Positions 26,936 to 34,627 of a stretch of 64,000 nt of DNA are shown here, one piece after another. The position numbers and the translations under genes are program-made. The notes under the pieces were generated by a model, which was not told the origin of the DNA, made no database searches, and was given only the letters and a program-made list of their open reading frames with translations. The stretch's first letter is position 1. Every line of letters starts with the position of its first letter. The stretch is taken from contig NZ_BMVG01000032.1 in assembly GCF_014650595.1 (NCBI RefSeq), positions 1 through 64,000 on the forward strand, given 5' to 3'. The stretch is from Streptomyces alanosinicus (GTDB lineage: Bacteria > Actinomycetota > Actinomycetes > Streptomycetales > Streptomycetaceae).

Positions 26936-27541
26936 GTGCTGACGATCCACGCGGACTCCCGGGAACACGCCCTCGTCGTCCAGGGCGAGCGGATCGCGGC
27001 CACCGGGTCCCTGGCGGAACTGGTCGTCGCGTACCCGCGGGCGCGCCTGCGCACCTGGCCCGGCGTCCTCACCCCCGGCTTGGTCAACCCGCACGGCACG
27101 GAACTGCTGGAGCAGGCCTATCACCCGGATCCCCGGGAGGCCGACACACTGGGCAGTGAGCCGCTGACCGGCGACGCGCTGATCGCACTGGCCCTGGACG
27201 ACGGCCGCTGGGGCGCGAGCGCCCGGCGCGGAGTGCAGCGGATGCTGGCGCACGGCACGGTCGCCGCGGCCTGCGCGACGCTCGGCAACCGCGCGGTCCG
27301 TGACGCCGTACGGCGCACCGGTCTCGCGATCGTGGCCCGCGAGGGCCACCCCGGCGGTGTCCCCTGCCTCGACCCGCTCGCCTCCGGCGTTCCGCCGGTG
27401 TTCGCATCCCCGCGCGCACCCGGCTCCGAGGCCTGTTTCACGGTCTTCGACGTCCGCGACGAGAGCGAACTGGCCGAGCGGGGAGCGGGCACCTGCGTGG
27501 CTACGGTGGTGGCGGGCCGCCTGGTGTTCCGCCGCCGCTGA
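26936..27541 (+). CDS. Imidazolonepropionase-like amidohydrolase-related protein, lacking metal site
   Basis: 201 aa from a GTG 8 nt after mqnC. The N-terminus looks like the beta-sandwich edge of amidohydrolases (LTIHADSREHALVVQGERIAATG, then WPGVLTPGLVNPHG). There is no H-x-H metal pair and no catalytic barrel of normal length, so it is probably not a hydrolase. The last part returns to the beta-sandwich (VATVVAGRLVFRRR). The gap of 8 nt suggests co-transcription with mqnC and a possible link to menaquinone synthesis; no direct evidence. Confidence 0.7.
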   Translation: MLTIHADSREHALVVQGERIAATGSLAELVVAYPRARLRTWPGVLTPGLVNPHGTELLEQAYHPDPREADTLGSEPLTGDALIALALDDGRWGASARRGVQRMLAHGTVAAACATLGNRAVRDAVRRTGLAIVAREGHPGGVPCLDPLASGVPPVFASPRAPGSEACFTVFDVRDESELAERGAGTCVATVVAGRLVFRRR

Positions 27542-27684
27542 CTCCCCGGGCGAACTGCCGCGCCCTCACCCGGCGAGCGCCCTGCCAACGCCCCGTCCGC
27601 CTGCTCCACCCCGCCCGTCATCGAAAGTCGCGCCGCACGGCACGGTCGCCGCAGCAAACATGGCAAGGGCTCGTCGACGGGCCC

Positions 27685-27957
27685 GTGTTCGTTGACACCA
27701 CCGGACGCCGTTCGAAGGTGCTGCGCCGCGTCGGTCTGCTCGTCGGCGCCGTCTGCCTCACCTACGCCGGCGTGCTCGCCGCCGCCTTCATGGGCTGGGG
27801 CACCTCCCTGGGCCCGTCCTCCCTGCTTCCCTCCGACAGCGCCGACGGCGGCCACGGCCCCGGCGGCACCCGCCCTCAGGGCGGCATCGGCCGCCGGCCG
27901 GACCTGCCCCACGGCACCCCGTCACCACGGCGCTCGGCCACCACTCCCGCCCCCTGA
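27685..27957 (+). CDS. Small single-pass membrane protein
   Basis: 90 aa from a GTG. Basic N-tail (TGRRSKVLRR), one hydrophobic helix (about 16-38: VGLLVGAVCLTYAGVLAAAFMG), then a Gly/Pro/Ser-rich outer tail. I recall similar small proteins encoded next to bifunctional polysaccharide deacetylase/glycosyltransferase genes in Streptomyces. Here the downstream partner is only a remnant (27954-28200). No function can be assigned. Confidence 0.55.
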   Translation: MFVDTTGRRSKVLRRVGLLVGAVCLTYAGVLAAAFMGWGTSLGPSSLLPSDSADGGHGPGGTRPQGGIGRRPDLPHGTPSPRRSATTPAP

Positions 27958-28200
27958 CCACTCCGACGCCCCCGCGCGGCCGCAGACGTGCCCCCACCCG
28001 CATCGAACGCGCCGCAGGCCGGGCCGCGGCCCTCCAGCGGCCCCGTGTCCTCCTCGCCCTCCTGCTTCTGCTGCTCCTGCTGCCCCTGACCTGCGTGATG
28101 CTGCTCGCCGGCTGTCTGCGCGCCGAGGTCGGCGTCGACCAGCGCGTACGGACCGGCGCCACCTCCAGCGAGGTCTCCGACGAGATCCTGAACGGCGGTC
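27954..28200 (+). pseudogene. Remnant of a polysaccharide deacetylase/glycosyltransferase-type gene
   Basis: The frame starting CTG at 27954 reads PRGRRRAPTRIERAAGR, then a Leu-rich membrane helix (RVLLALLLLLLLLPLTCV), then AEVGVDQRVRTGATSSEV and DEILNGG, where the similarity I recall to such enzymes stops. In family members a deacetylase domain follows; here the frame runs into non-family sequence and then the menG region. No ATG/GTG/TTG lies at the expected start; the codon that would overlap the upstream TGA is CTG. It looks like a 5' fragment left by a deletion. The family call rests on memory of the N-terminal pattern. The rest of the gap to menG (28201-28278) holds no gene. Confidence 0.45.
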
Positions 28201-28278
28201 GTGCGGCTGGGTGGAGGACGTCGCGGCACACAGGAAGCCGAGGCTCCTGCCGTGAGACCGTGCTGCAAGAATGGGCGG

Positions 28279-28974
28279 GTGACCCGCGCTTCCCTGAACA
28301 AGCAGCCGCACGAAGTCGCCTCGATGTTCGACGACGTGGCGGAACGGTACGACCTGACGAACGACGTCCTGTCGCTCGGCCAGGACCGGCGCTGGCGCAA
28401 GGAGGTGGCGAAGGCGGTCGACGCGCGCCCCGCGCAGAAGATCCTCGACCTGGCCGCCGGTACGGCGACCTCCTCGCTGCCCTTCGCGCGCACGGGCGCG
28501 TACGTCGTCCCCTGCGACTTCTCGGTCGGGATGCTCCAGGTCGGCAAGAAGAAGCACGCCTGGCTGCCGTTGACGGCCGGGGACGCGACGAAGCTGCCGT
28601 TCAAGGACGACACCTTCGACGCCGTGACGATCTCCTTCGGGCTGCGCAACGTCCAGGACATCGACACGGCCCTGCGGGAGATGTACCGGGTGACCCGCCC
28701 CGGCGGCCGTGTGGTGATCTGCGAGTTCTCGACCCCGACCTGGGCGCCGTTCCGTACGGTCTACACCGAGTACCTGATGCGGGCGCTGCCCCCGGTCGCC
28801 CGCGCGGTGTCCTCGAACCCGGACGCCTACGTCTATCTCGCCGAGTCCATCCGCGCCTGGCCCGACCAGCCCGCTCTCGCTCAGCGGCTGCGCAAGGCGG
28901 GCTGGTCGAAGGTGGCCTGGCGCAATCTCACCGGCGGCGTGGTCGCCCTGCACCGGGGTTTCAAGGAGAGCTGA
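28279..28974 (+). CDS. menG: Demethylmenaquinone methyltransferase (UbiE/MenG)
   Basis: 231-aa SAM-dependent methyltransferase performing the last step of menaquinone synthesis. UbiE motifs are present: FDDVAERYDLTND (17-29), motif I ILDLAAGTA (55-63), FGLRNVQD, and the VTRPGGRVVICEFS strand. The GTG at 28279 follows AAGAAT (28267-28272) by only 6 nt, so the transcript may be leaderless; this is inference. The gene lies 3.0 kb upstream of the complex I operon region together with other quinone genes. Confidence 0.93.
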   Translation: MTRASLNKQPHEVASMFDDVAERYDLTNDVLSLGQDRRWRKEVAKAVDARPAQKILDLAAGTATSSLPFARTGAYVVPCDFSVGMLQVGKKKHAWLPLTAGDATKLPFKDDTFDAVTISFGLRNVQDIDTALREMYRVTRPGGRVVICEFSTPTWAPFRTVYTEYLMRALPPVARAVSSNPDAYVYLAESIRAWPDQPALAQRLRKAGWSKVAWRNLTGGVVALHRGFKES

Positions 28975-28987
28975 GCCCTTACCGGGC

Positions 28988-29323
28988 CTAGCGGTTGATC
29001 ATCTCGAAGGCGTCCCCCGGCTCTCCGAGTTCGCGTTGCAGCCCGCCCGTCGGCGGCCGCGGGATGCGTGGCTCACGGACGCCTCCGCCGCCCTCTCCCT
29101 CGCCGAAGTCGAACCACACGTACACCATCGACTCCCGTGGCACCTCGGCGCCGGGCTGCGGGTACTGGCGTACGACGTAGTCGACGACCGCGAGGTGGAA
29201 GTCCGGGCGGTCGGGCGCGTTGAGGAACAGCCCCTGTGACCGGGCCGTTTCGCGCGCGTCCACGGCCATCAGCCCTACCAGCCGCGGCACGCGCACTTCG
29301 GGTGTTTTGGGTGTTATGCGCAC
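28988..29323 (-). CDS. PASTA-domain protein
   Basis: About 111 aa. Residues near 10-75 form one PASTA unit (VRVPRLVGLMAVDARETARSQ, then YVVRQYPQPGAEVPRESMVYVW), the beta-lactam/muropeptide-sensing fold usually found in PknB-type kinases and PBPs. There is no kinase domain, signal peptide or membrane helix, so it is probably cytoplasmic. The GTG at 29323 has a G-run SD 8 nt upstream; the GTG at 29332 is an alternative. It is convergent with menG (13-nt gap). Confidence 0.8.
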   Translation of the reverse strand: MRITPKTPEVRVPRLVGLMAVDARETARSQGLFLNAPDRPDFHLAVVDYVVRQYPQPGAEVPRESMVYVWFDFGEGEGGGGVREPRIPRPPTGGLQRELGEPGDAFEMINR

Positions 29324-29405
29324 AGATGTCACCCCCAGCGGTACTGGAAGGGTAACTCCCTCGCGTGCCCGTCGGAAGGCGCTGGTGTCTTTCTGTGACA
29401 GACGA

Positions 29406-29924
29406 CTACTGTCCGTTACTGAGGGTGAGTCGAAAACTGAGGGTCGGCTCGTCCAGCGTCGGATGCGGATAGCTCTCCGCGGGCTCCATGCCGAGCCGCC
29501 GGGTCACCGCGATCGATCGCTCGTTGCCCGGCCGGACCACCGCCACCACCTGTCGCACCCCGGCCGCCCGCACCCGCTGGAGCGTCTCGCGCGCGGCCGC
29601 GGTGACATAGCCCTGGCCCCAGTGCGCCCGACCGAGCCGCCAGCCGATCTCTGTCTCGCCGACCGGACCCCAGCCGGGCCGCCAGGGCTGAGCCCCGGTG
29701 AAACCGATCACCTCGCCGGACTCGTCCAGCATGGTCCACAGACAGAAGCCGAGCTCCGCGTCGTGCCGCCGCTGCCGCGCGGTGAGTTCCTCGTAGACCG
29801 ACAGGGCGGCCGGCCTGCCGCCGTAGAACTCCATGACCTCGGGGTCGTCGAAGACCCGGTGCCAGGCGATCGCGTCCTCATGGGTGGGGACGCGCAGCCG
29901 TACCGAGGGGAGGGGTCGGTTCAC
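29406..29924 (-). CDS. GNAT-family N-acetyltransferase
   Basis: 172 aa of RimJ/RimL-like layout: an N-terminal LRVPTHEDAIAWHRVFDD strand-helix, the acetyl-CoA loop region (WRLGRAHWGQGYVTAAARETL, with the G-x-G-Y pattern), and a later RPGNERSIAVTRRLGM. It would acetylate an amine; the substrate is unknown. The GTG at 29924 with AAGGG upstream fits family length better than the far upstream start. It is divergent from the geranylgeranyl-reductase-family gene (97-nt gap). Confidence 0.85.
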   Translation of the reverse strand: MNRPLPSVRLRVPTHEDAIAWHRVFDDPEVMEFYGGRPAALSVYEELTARQRRHDAELGFCLWTMLDESGEVIGFTGAQPWRPGWGPVGETEIGWRLGRAHWGQGYVTAAARETLQRVRAAGVRQVVAVVRPGNERSIAVTRRLGMEPAESYPHPTLDEPTLSFRLTLSNGQ

Positions 29925-30021
29925 AGGGCAGCCCTTCAGCCGGGTGATCAATTCTGCTGAATAGACTGCCCATGTCCAGTGCCGGTCGGCACGCAGATTT
30001 CGAACTTGGGGAGATCCCGCC

Positions 30022-31314
30022 GTGACCGTCGTGAAGGAGCCCCTCTCCGAGAACACCGCCGACGTGATCGTCGTCGGCGCGGGGCCGGCCGGCTCCACGA
30101 CCGCCTACCACCTCGCAAAGGCCGGTCTCGACGTCCTGCTTCTGGAGAAGACCGAGTTCCCGCGCGAGAAGGTCTGCGGTGACGGCCTCACCCCGCGCGC
30201 GGTGAAGCAGCTCGTGGCCATGGGCATCGACATCTCCGAAGAGGCCGGCTGGCTGCGCAACAAGGGCCTGCGCATCATCGGCGGCGGCTCCCGCCTCCAG
30301 CTGGACTGGCCGGATCTCGCCGCCTACCCGAACTACGGCCTCGTCCGCAAGCGCGACGACTTCGACGAGCAGCTCGCCCGCAACGCCCAGAAGGCCGGCG
30401 CCCGCCTCTATGAGCGCTGCAATGTCTCCGGGCCCGTCATCGACGACCGCACCGGTCGCATCACCGGCGTCACCGCCAAGCTCGGCGAGGAGAAGCGCGA
30501 GGTCACCTTCCGCGCGCCGCTCGTCGTCGCCGCCGACGGCAACTCCACCCGCCTGTCCCTCGCGATGGGCCTGCACCGCCGCGAGGACCGCCCGATGGGC
30601 GTCGCGGTGCGCACGTACTTCACCTCGCCCCGCCATGACGACGACTACCTGGAGTCCTGGCTGGAACTGTGGGACCGGCGCGGCGCCCAGGACCGTCTGC
30701 TGCCCGGCTACGGCTGGATCTTCGGCATGGGCGACGGCACGAGCAATGTCGGCCTGGGCGTGCTGAACACCTCCGAGTCCTTCAAAGAACTGGACTGGCG
30801 GGAGGTGCTGAAGGCCTGGTGCGCCTCCATGCCCGAGGACTGGGGCTACACCCCCGAGAACATGACCGGTCCGATCCGCGGCGCCGCCCTGCCCATGGCC
30901 TTCAACCGCCAGCCGCACTACACGCGCGGACTGCTGCTCGTCGGCGACGCCGGCGGCCTGGTGAACCCCTTCAACGGCGAGGGCATCGCCTACGCCATGG
31001 AGTCCGGCCAGATCGCCGCCGACGTCATCGTCCAGGCCCACGCGCGGGCCACGCCCGCCCAGCGTGAGATCGCCCTGCAACGCTACCCGCGCGTCCTGAA
31101 GGACACCTACGGCGGCTACTACACCCTCGGCCGCGCCTTCGTGAAGCTCATCGGCAACCCGAAGGTCATGCAGATCGCCGCCCAGCGCGGCCTCACCCAC
31201 CCGCTGCTGATGAAGTTCACCCTCAAGCTCCTCGCGAACCTCACCGACCCCACGGGCGGCGACGCGATGGACCGCATCATCAACGGCCTGAGCAAGGTGG
31301 CCCCGAAGGCGTGA
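30022..31314 (+). CDS. Geranylgeranyl reductase family FAD-dependent oxidoreductase (candidate menaquinone reductase)
   Basis: 430-aa flavoprotein. An N-terminal FAD fold (VIVVGAGPAGSTTAYHLA, about 12-29) is followed by the family motif FPREKVCGDGLTPRAV. The second FAD motif LLVGDAGGLVNPFNGEGIAYAMESG lies near 310-335. It has no membrane helix. Relatives such as MenJ reduce one isoprene unit of menaquinone or reduce geranylgeranyl lipids. Standing between menG and nuo, a role in trimming menaquinone side chains is likely but inferred. The GTG start has GGGAGA upstream. Confidence 0.88.
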   Translation: MTVVKEPLSENTADVIVVGAGPAGSTTAYHLAKAGLDVLLLEKTEFPREKVCGDGLTPRAVKQLVAMGIDISEEAGWLRNKGLRIIGGGSRLQLDWPDLAAYPNYGLVRKRDDFDEQLARNAQKAGARLYERCNVSGPVIDDRTGRITGVTAKLGEEKREVTFRAPLVVAADGNSTRLSLAMGLHRREDRPMGVAVRTYFTSPRHDDDYLESWLELWDRRGAQDRLLPGYGWIFGMGDGTSNVGLGVLNTSESFKELDWREVLKAWCASMPEDWGYTPENMTGPIRGAALPMAFNRQPHYTRGLLLVGDAGGLVNPFNGEGIAYAMESGQIAADVIVQAHARATPAQREIALQRYPRVLKDTYGGYYTLGRAFVKLIGNPKVMQIAAQRGLTHPLLMKFTLKLLANLTDPTGGDAMDRIINGLSKVAPKA

Positions 31315-31358
31315 GCCCCTTCCAGGCCCCTTCCAGGCCCCTTCCAGGCCTCTTCTAG
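31315..31358. repeat. 11-bp tandem repeat (GCCCCTTCCAG, 3 perfect copies plus one degenerate)
   Basis: Three exact 11-bp copies (31315-31347) and a fourth with changes (31348-31358) fill the gap between the two convergent stops and run over the def stop codon. It lacks dyad symmetry, so it does not look like a terminator. It could be a variable-number repeat. Confidence 0.85.
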
Positions 31359-31981
31359 CCCTGGCTCGGCTCCTCGGCCCTGGCGGCCCGGCGGGCGAAC
31401 ACCTCGTCCTGCCGGGCCGCCATCTGCCGCAGCGCGTCCTTTTTCTCCCGCTTGGAGAGCCGATCCAGGTAGATGTGCCCATTGGTGTGATCGGTCTCGT
31501 GCGCGAGGCAGCGCGCGAAGTACCCCGTGCCCTCGATGACGACCGGCCGGCCGTCCCTGTCCTGCCCGCGCACGACGGCCCGGTCCGGCCGCGGTACGGC
31601 CATGACGGCACCCGGCACCGACAGACAGCCCTCGCCCTCGTCCAGCAACCGCCGCCCGCGTGCGGGCGTTTCGAGTACCGGATTGGCAATGTGTCCGACA
31701 TGTCGGACACCCTCGTCATCGGGGCAGTCATACACGAACAGTCGCAGATCGACCCCGACCTGATTCGCCGCCAGTCCCGCCCCTTCGGCGACATACAGCG
31801 TGCGGAACATGTCGTCGATGAGCGCGGCGAGGTCGGGTCCGAACTCCGTGACGTCCCGGCACGGCCTGTGCAGGACCTCCTCGCCGACCTGGGTGACGCG
31901 GCGCACCGCACCACGTCGGGCCTCGGGGGCGTGGCGGGGGTAGTGGTCGGCGGGCTTTCCCTGCACGAACACGCGTGGCAT
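31355..31981 (-). CDS. def: Peptide deformylase
   Basis: 208-aa metalloenzyme that removes formyl from nascent N-terminal Met. All three motifs are present: GAGLAANQ (67-74), EGCLS (117-121, Cys metal ligand) and HETDH (161-165, two His ligands and the catalytic Glu). The N-terminal 30 residues and C-terminal 40 (charged REKKDALRQM, Ala/Arg/Glu tail) extend beyond the core. The ATG at 31981 has a strong AAGGAG. This is likely one of several def paralogues, as is normal in Streptomyces. Confidence 0.95.
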   Translation of the reverse strand: MPRVFVQGKPADHYPRHAPEARRGAVRRVTQVGEEVLHRPCRDVTEFGPDLAALIDDMFRTLYVAEGAGLAANQVGVDLRLFVYDCPDDEGVRHVGHIANPVLETPARGRRLLDEGEGCLSVPGAVMAVPRPDRAVVRGQDRDGRPVVIEGTGYFARCLAHETDHTNGHIYLDRLSKREKKDALRQMAARQDEVFARRAARAEEPSQG

Positions 31982-32135
31982 CGCGCGGTCTCCTTCGCTC
32001 GTGGACGGACCGCCGAGCGGCGGCCCGTGCAGATCCTGCCAGGGGGAGAGCGCCACGGTGTGCGGGGGACGACGTAAGGGCCGCTGCCCCCGAGCGGCTG
32101 CGGCCCTTACGCGCGTTGTACGGCGTGCGGAGTGC

Positions 32136-32948
32136 TCAGAGCACTCGCACGGCGCCGGTCGGCGGGTCGTACGACAGCGGCTTCTCGACGATGCCGGTCG
32201 ACGGGTTCTGCGCGCCGACGAACATACCGTCGCCGACGTACACCGCCACGTGATACGCGCTGCCCGCGCTGCCCCAGTAGAGGACGTCGCCCGGCTGCAG
32301 GTTGCTCAGCGAGACCTGCGTGCCGGCGGTCGACTGGTCCTGGGAGACGCGCGGCAGGCTGACGCCGATCTGCTTGAAGGCGGACTGCACCAGGCCGGAG
32401 CAGTCGTAGGCGCTCGGGCCGGAGGCGCCCAGGACGTAGGACTTGCCGATCTGCGCCTTCACGAAGGAGATGACGGACGCGACCGAACCGGTCGCCGTGG
32501 ACGTGCTCGTGGAGGTGCTGCCGGAGTCCGACGAGGTGGAGAGGGTCGTGCGCGCCGTGCTGCGCGAGGCGCGGGCGGCGGCCGCCTTGCGGGCGGCCTC
32601 CTCGGCCTTCTTCTTGGCCTCGGCGGCCTTCTGCTTGGCGTCCGCGAGGTCCGCCTTGGCCTGCTTCGCGGCGTTTGCGGCGGCCGTGTCGCGCTCGGCC
32701 TGCAGCTGGTAGTTCGCGGCGGCCTGCTGCGTGGCGTCCGCGGACTGGGCGGCCTGAGCGGCCAGGTCGGCCGTGAGGGTGGGCAGTTCGAGGGTCTGCG
32801 TCACCGGCTCGGCCGCGTTCGCCGAGCCGGACGCCCCGGCGACTGCCAGGGTGCTGAGGACGCCACCGGCAACTCCGGCCCGCATCGCGAGGGTCGACGC
32901 GCTGCGGCGGGGCTTCCGGTGGCTGCGTATGTGAGCGGTGTGGGACAT
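32136..32948 (-). CDS. NlpC/P60-family cell-wall endopeptidase
   Basis: 270 aa. Twin-basic signal region (about 1-46, ending ANA-AEP), then an Ala/Lys/Glu-rich coiled-coil (about 55-125), a Ser/Thr linker, and a C-terminal NlpC/P60 domain (about 155-270). The catalytic Cys183 (YDCSGLV) and His233 (AYHVAVYVG) are present. It probably cuts peptidoglycan stem peptides. The ATG at 32948 follows family practice, but the nearest AAGGAG is about 20 nt upstream, so an in-frame ATG 30 nt upstream (32978) cannot be excluded. It is divergent from nuoA across a long 751-nt gap. Confidence 0.92.
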   Translation of the reverse strand: MSHTAHIRSHRKPRRSASTLAMRAGVAGGVLSTLAVAGASGSANAAEPVTQTLELPTLTADLAAQAAQSADATQQAAANYQLQAERDTAAANAAKQAKADLADAKQKAAEAKKKAEEAARKAAAARASRSTARTTLSTSSDSGSTSTSTSTATGSVASVISFVKAQIGKSYVLGASGPSAYDCSGLVQSAFKQIGVSLPRVSQDQSTAGTQVSLSNLQPGDVLYWGSAGSAYHVAVYVGDGMFVGAQNPSTGIVEKPLSYDPPTGAVRVL

Positions 32949-33197
32949 GGGAATAACCGGTACCAGGGGCTCCTTCATATCTACAAGAAACGTGTGCTGC
33001 GCCACAGTTGCTCAATCGAGACCATGAATCCCGGGTGTGTCGCTCTTTATTGACGCCGTAACGGACATAGCGGACGTCGATGATCAAGCCGCTGATCACG
33101 CCCTTTGATCATTACGCCCGAATTGCCCCCCGCCTACCACTGGTTGAGATGGTTGGCCAAGCCCGGTTCTCAGAGATCTCTCATCGATGTGGCGGAG

Positions 33198-33213
33198 GTC
33201 ACGGAACGGTCAC
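33198..33213. promoter_or_regulatory. Direct repeat GTCAC-N6-GTCAC
   Basis: Two exact pentamers with an 11-bp period lie 250 nt upstream of the NlpC/P60 start. The form resembles tandem half-sites of OmpR-family regulators such as MtrA, which controls cell-wall hydrolases in actinobacteria. Regulator assignment is inference. Confidence 0.3.
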
Positions 33214-33568
33214 CGGAATCATCGCGTCCCGCGTGCGCGGAGCTCGTGAACGCGTGCACGCGTCCGCATCACGTCCACACCGCACCGCGCACCTCCCCCT
33301 GATGTGTGAACGGGGCTCTCTATCAGGCAGCAGTGTTCAGCACCAATTTGCATGCAGTGGAAGTCTCTTGATATTGAGACGCCCCCCGTGGCCTGCGGTG
33401 ACGAGTGAGAATGTCACTTCTGGTGATCAACTGAACGCTTCGCGTATGAAGATCACCCATCATCCGACTTCATGATCCTTCGTCAGGTGGTGGAGATCAC
33501 AAAGCTTGTGGAATACGCCGTGTCGCAGATCACAGAGCGGCGGGCATAAGATGCGTGGCAACTGGGCT

Positions 33569-33584
33569 TGTGACCTGCTTCACA
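33569..33584. promoter_or_regulatory. Candidate Rex operator (ROP) upstream of nuoA
   Basis: TGTGACCTGCTTCACA, an inverted repeat TGTGA-N6-TCACA, fits the Streptomyces Rex operator form. It sits about 17 nt downstream of a TAAGAT -10-like hexamer and 115 nt upstream of the nuoA GTG. Rex is an NADH/NAD+-sensing repressor; control of nuo would match its known role. Confidence 0.65.
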
Positions 33585-33699
33585 TGTTCTCGATCTTCGC
33601 CGGGACGAGCGGGGCTCGTGGAACCGGTGAGGCGGATGTGAGCCCGGTGCACCAGTGCAACCGCCAGCAGTCAGCGCCGACTGAGAGGAGCGAGGAGCG

Positions 33700-34059
33700 G
33701 TGAACGCCTATGCGCCCATCCTCGTACTGGGAGCCCTCGGGGCAGGCTTTGCGATCTTCTCCGTGGTCATGGCCACGCTGATCGGTCCGAAGCGCTACAA
33801 CCGCGCCAAGCTCGAGGCCTACGAGTGCGGCATCGAGCCGACCCCCACGCCGGCCGGCGGCGGGCGCTTCCCCATCAAGTACTACCTGACGGCGATGCTC
33901 TTCATCGTCTTCGACATCGAGATCGTCTTCCTCTACCCCTGGGCCGTCACCTTTGACGCCCTGGGGATCTTCGGGCTCGTGGAGATGCTGCTCTTCGTGC
34001 TCACCGTCTTCGTGGCGTACGCGTACGTATGGCGGCGCGGCGGCCTGGAATGGGACTGA
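33700..34059 (+). CDS. nuoA: NADH-quinone oxidoreductase subunit A
   Basis: 119-aa membrane subunit of complex I with three helices (about 5-25, 63-84, 90-110). The family motifs NRAKLEAYECGIEPTP and FPIKYYLTAMLFIVFDIEI are present, with the loop Cys and the acidic residues in helix 2. The GTG at 33700 has a doubled GAGGAGCG stretch directly upstream. First gene of the 14-gene operon, 13 nt before nuoB. Confidence 0.97.
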   Translation: MNAYAPILVLGALGAGFAIFSVVMATLIGPKRYNRAKLEAYECGIEPTPTPAGGGRFPIKYYLTAMLFIVFDIEIVFLYPWAVTFDALGIFGLVEMLLFVLTVFVAYAYVWRRGGLEWD

Positions 34060-34072
34060 GGAGCCTTTGGAC

Positions 34073-34627
34073 ATGGGACTCGAAGAAAAGCTGCCGAGCG
34101 GCTTCCTGCTGACCACCGTCGAGCAGGCCGCGGGCTGGGTGCGCAAGGCGTCCGTCTTCCCCGCCACCTTCGGCCTCGCCTGCTGCGCCATCGAGATGAT
34201 GACCACCGGCGCCGGCCGTTACGACCTGGCGCGCTTCGGCATGGAGGTCTTCCGCGGCTCGCCGCGCCAGGCGGACCTGATGATCGTGGCCGGCCGGGTC
34301 AGCCAGAAGATGGCTCCGGTGCTGAGGCAGGTCTACGACCAGATGCCCAACCCGAAGTGGGTGATCTCCATGGGCGTCTGCGCCTCCTCGGGCGGCATGT
34401 TCAACAACTACGCGATCGTCCAGGGCGTCGACCACATCGTCCCGGTCGACATCTACCTCCCGGGCTGCCCGCCGCGCCCCGAGATGCTGATGGACGCGAT
34501 CCTCAAGCTCCACCACAAGATCCAGACCTCCAAACTCGGCGTCAACGCCGAGGAAGCCGCCCGCGAGGCCGAGGAGGCGGCGCTCAAGGCACTGCCCACG
34601 ATCGAGATGAAGGGGCTGCTGCGGTGA
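34073..34627 (+). CDS. nuoB: NADH-quinone oxidoreductase subunit B
   Basis: 184-aa peripheral subunit that carries the terminal [4Fe-4S] cluster N2, which passes electrons to menaquinone. The ligand set is visible: adjacent Cys37-Cys38 (GLACCAIE), Cys in SMGVCASSGG (about 102) and Cys in LPGCPPRPE (about 132). The C-terminal 30 residues are a Glu/Ala-rich helix. The ATG at 34073 was taken over an upstream frame; the stop overlaps the nuoC GTG by 4 nt. Confidence 0.97.
   Translation: MGLEEKLPSGFLLTTVEQAAGWVRKASVFPATFGLACCAIEMMTTGAGRYDLARFGMEVFRGSPRQADLMIVAGRVSQKMAPVLRQVYDQMPNPKWVISMGVCASSGGMFNNYAIVQGVDHIVPVDIYLPGCPPRPEMLMDAILKLHHKIQTSKLGVNAEEAAREAEEAALKALPTIEMKGLLR

Larger units (their letters stand above)
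32949..33699. other. 751-nt divergent intergenic region between nlpC/p60 and nuoA
   Basis: Lower GC than its surroundings, with no convincing gene. It contains many TGATCA/AGATCAC-type words: 33080-33115 has three, and five more lie between about 33423 and 33532. It also has an inverted repeat GTGAC-N10-GTCAC (33398-33417), a direct repeat GTCAC-N6-GTCAC (33198-33213), a TAAGAT -10-like hexamer (33547-33552) and a Rex-type operator (33569-33584). I looked for a c-di-AMP (ydaO) riboswitch, common before such hydrolases, and saw no match. Confidence 0.6.

Noticed and set aside
33398..33417. CRP-type site (GTGAC-N10-GTCAC)
   Set aside because: It is an inverted repeat, but the spacing does not fit the Streptomyces Crp form GTG-N6-GNCAC, so no regulator was assigned.
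32949..33699. c-di-AMP (ydaO) riboswitch before the NlpC/P60 gene
   Set aside because: Actinobacterial wall-hydrolase genes often carry one, but the conserved core ending (CCTCGTAGG or its complement) was not found on either strand.
33080..33703. Small plus-strand open frames in the nlpC-nuoA gap
   Set aside because: No RBS, no Streptomyces codon bias and no recognisable domain; the DNA looks regulatory.
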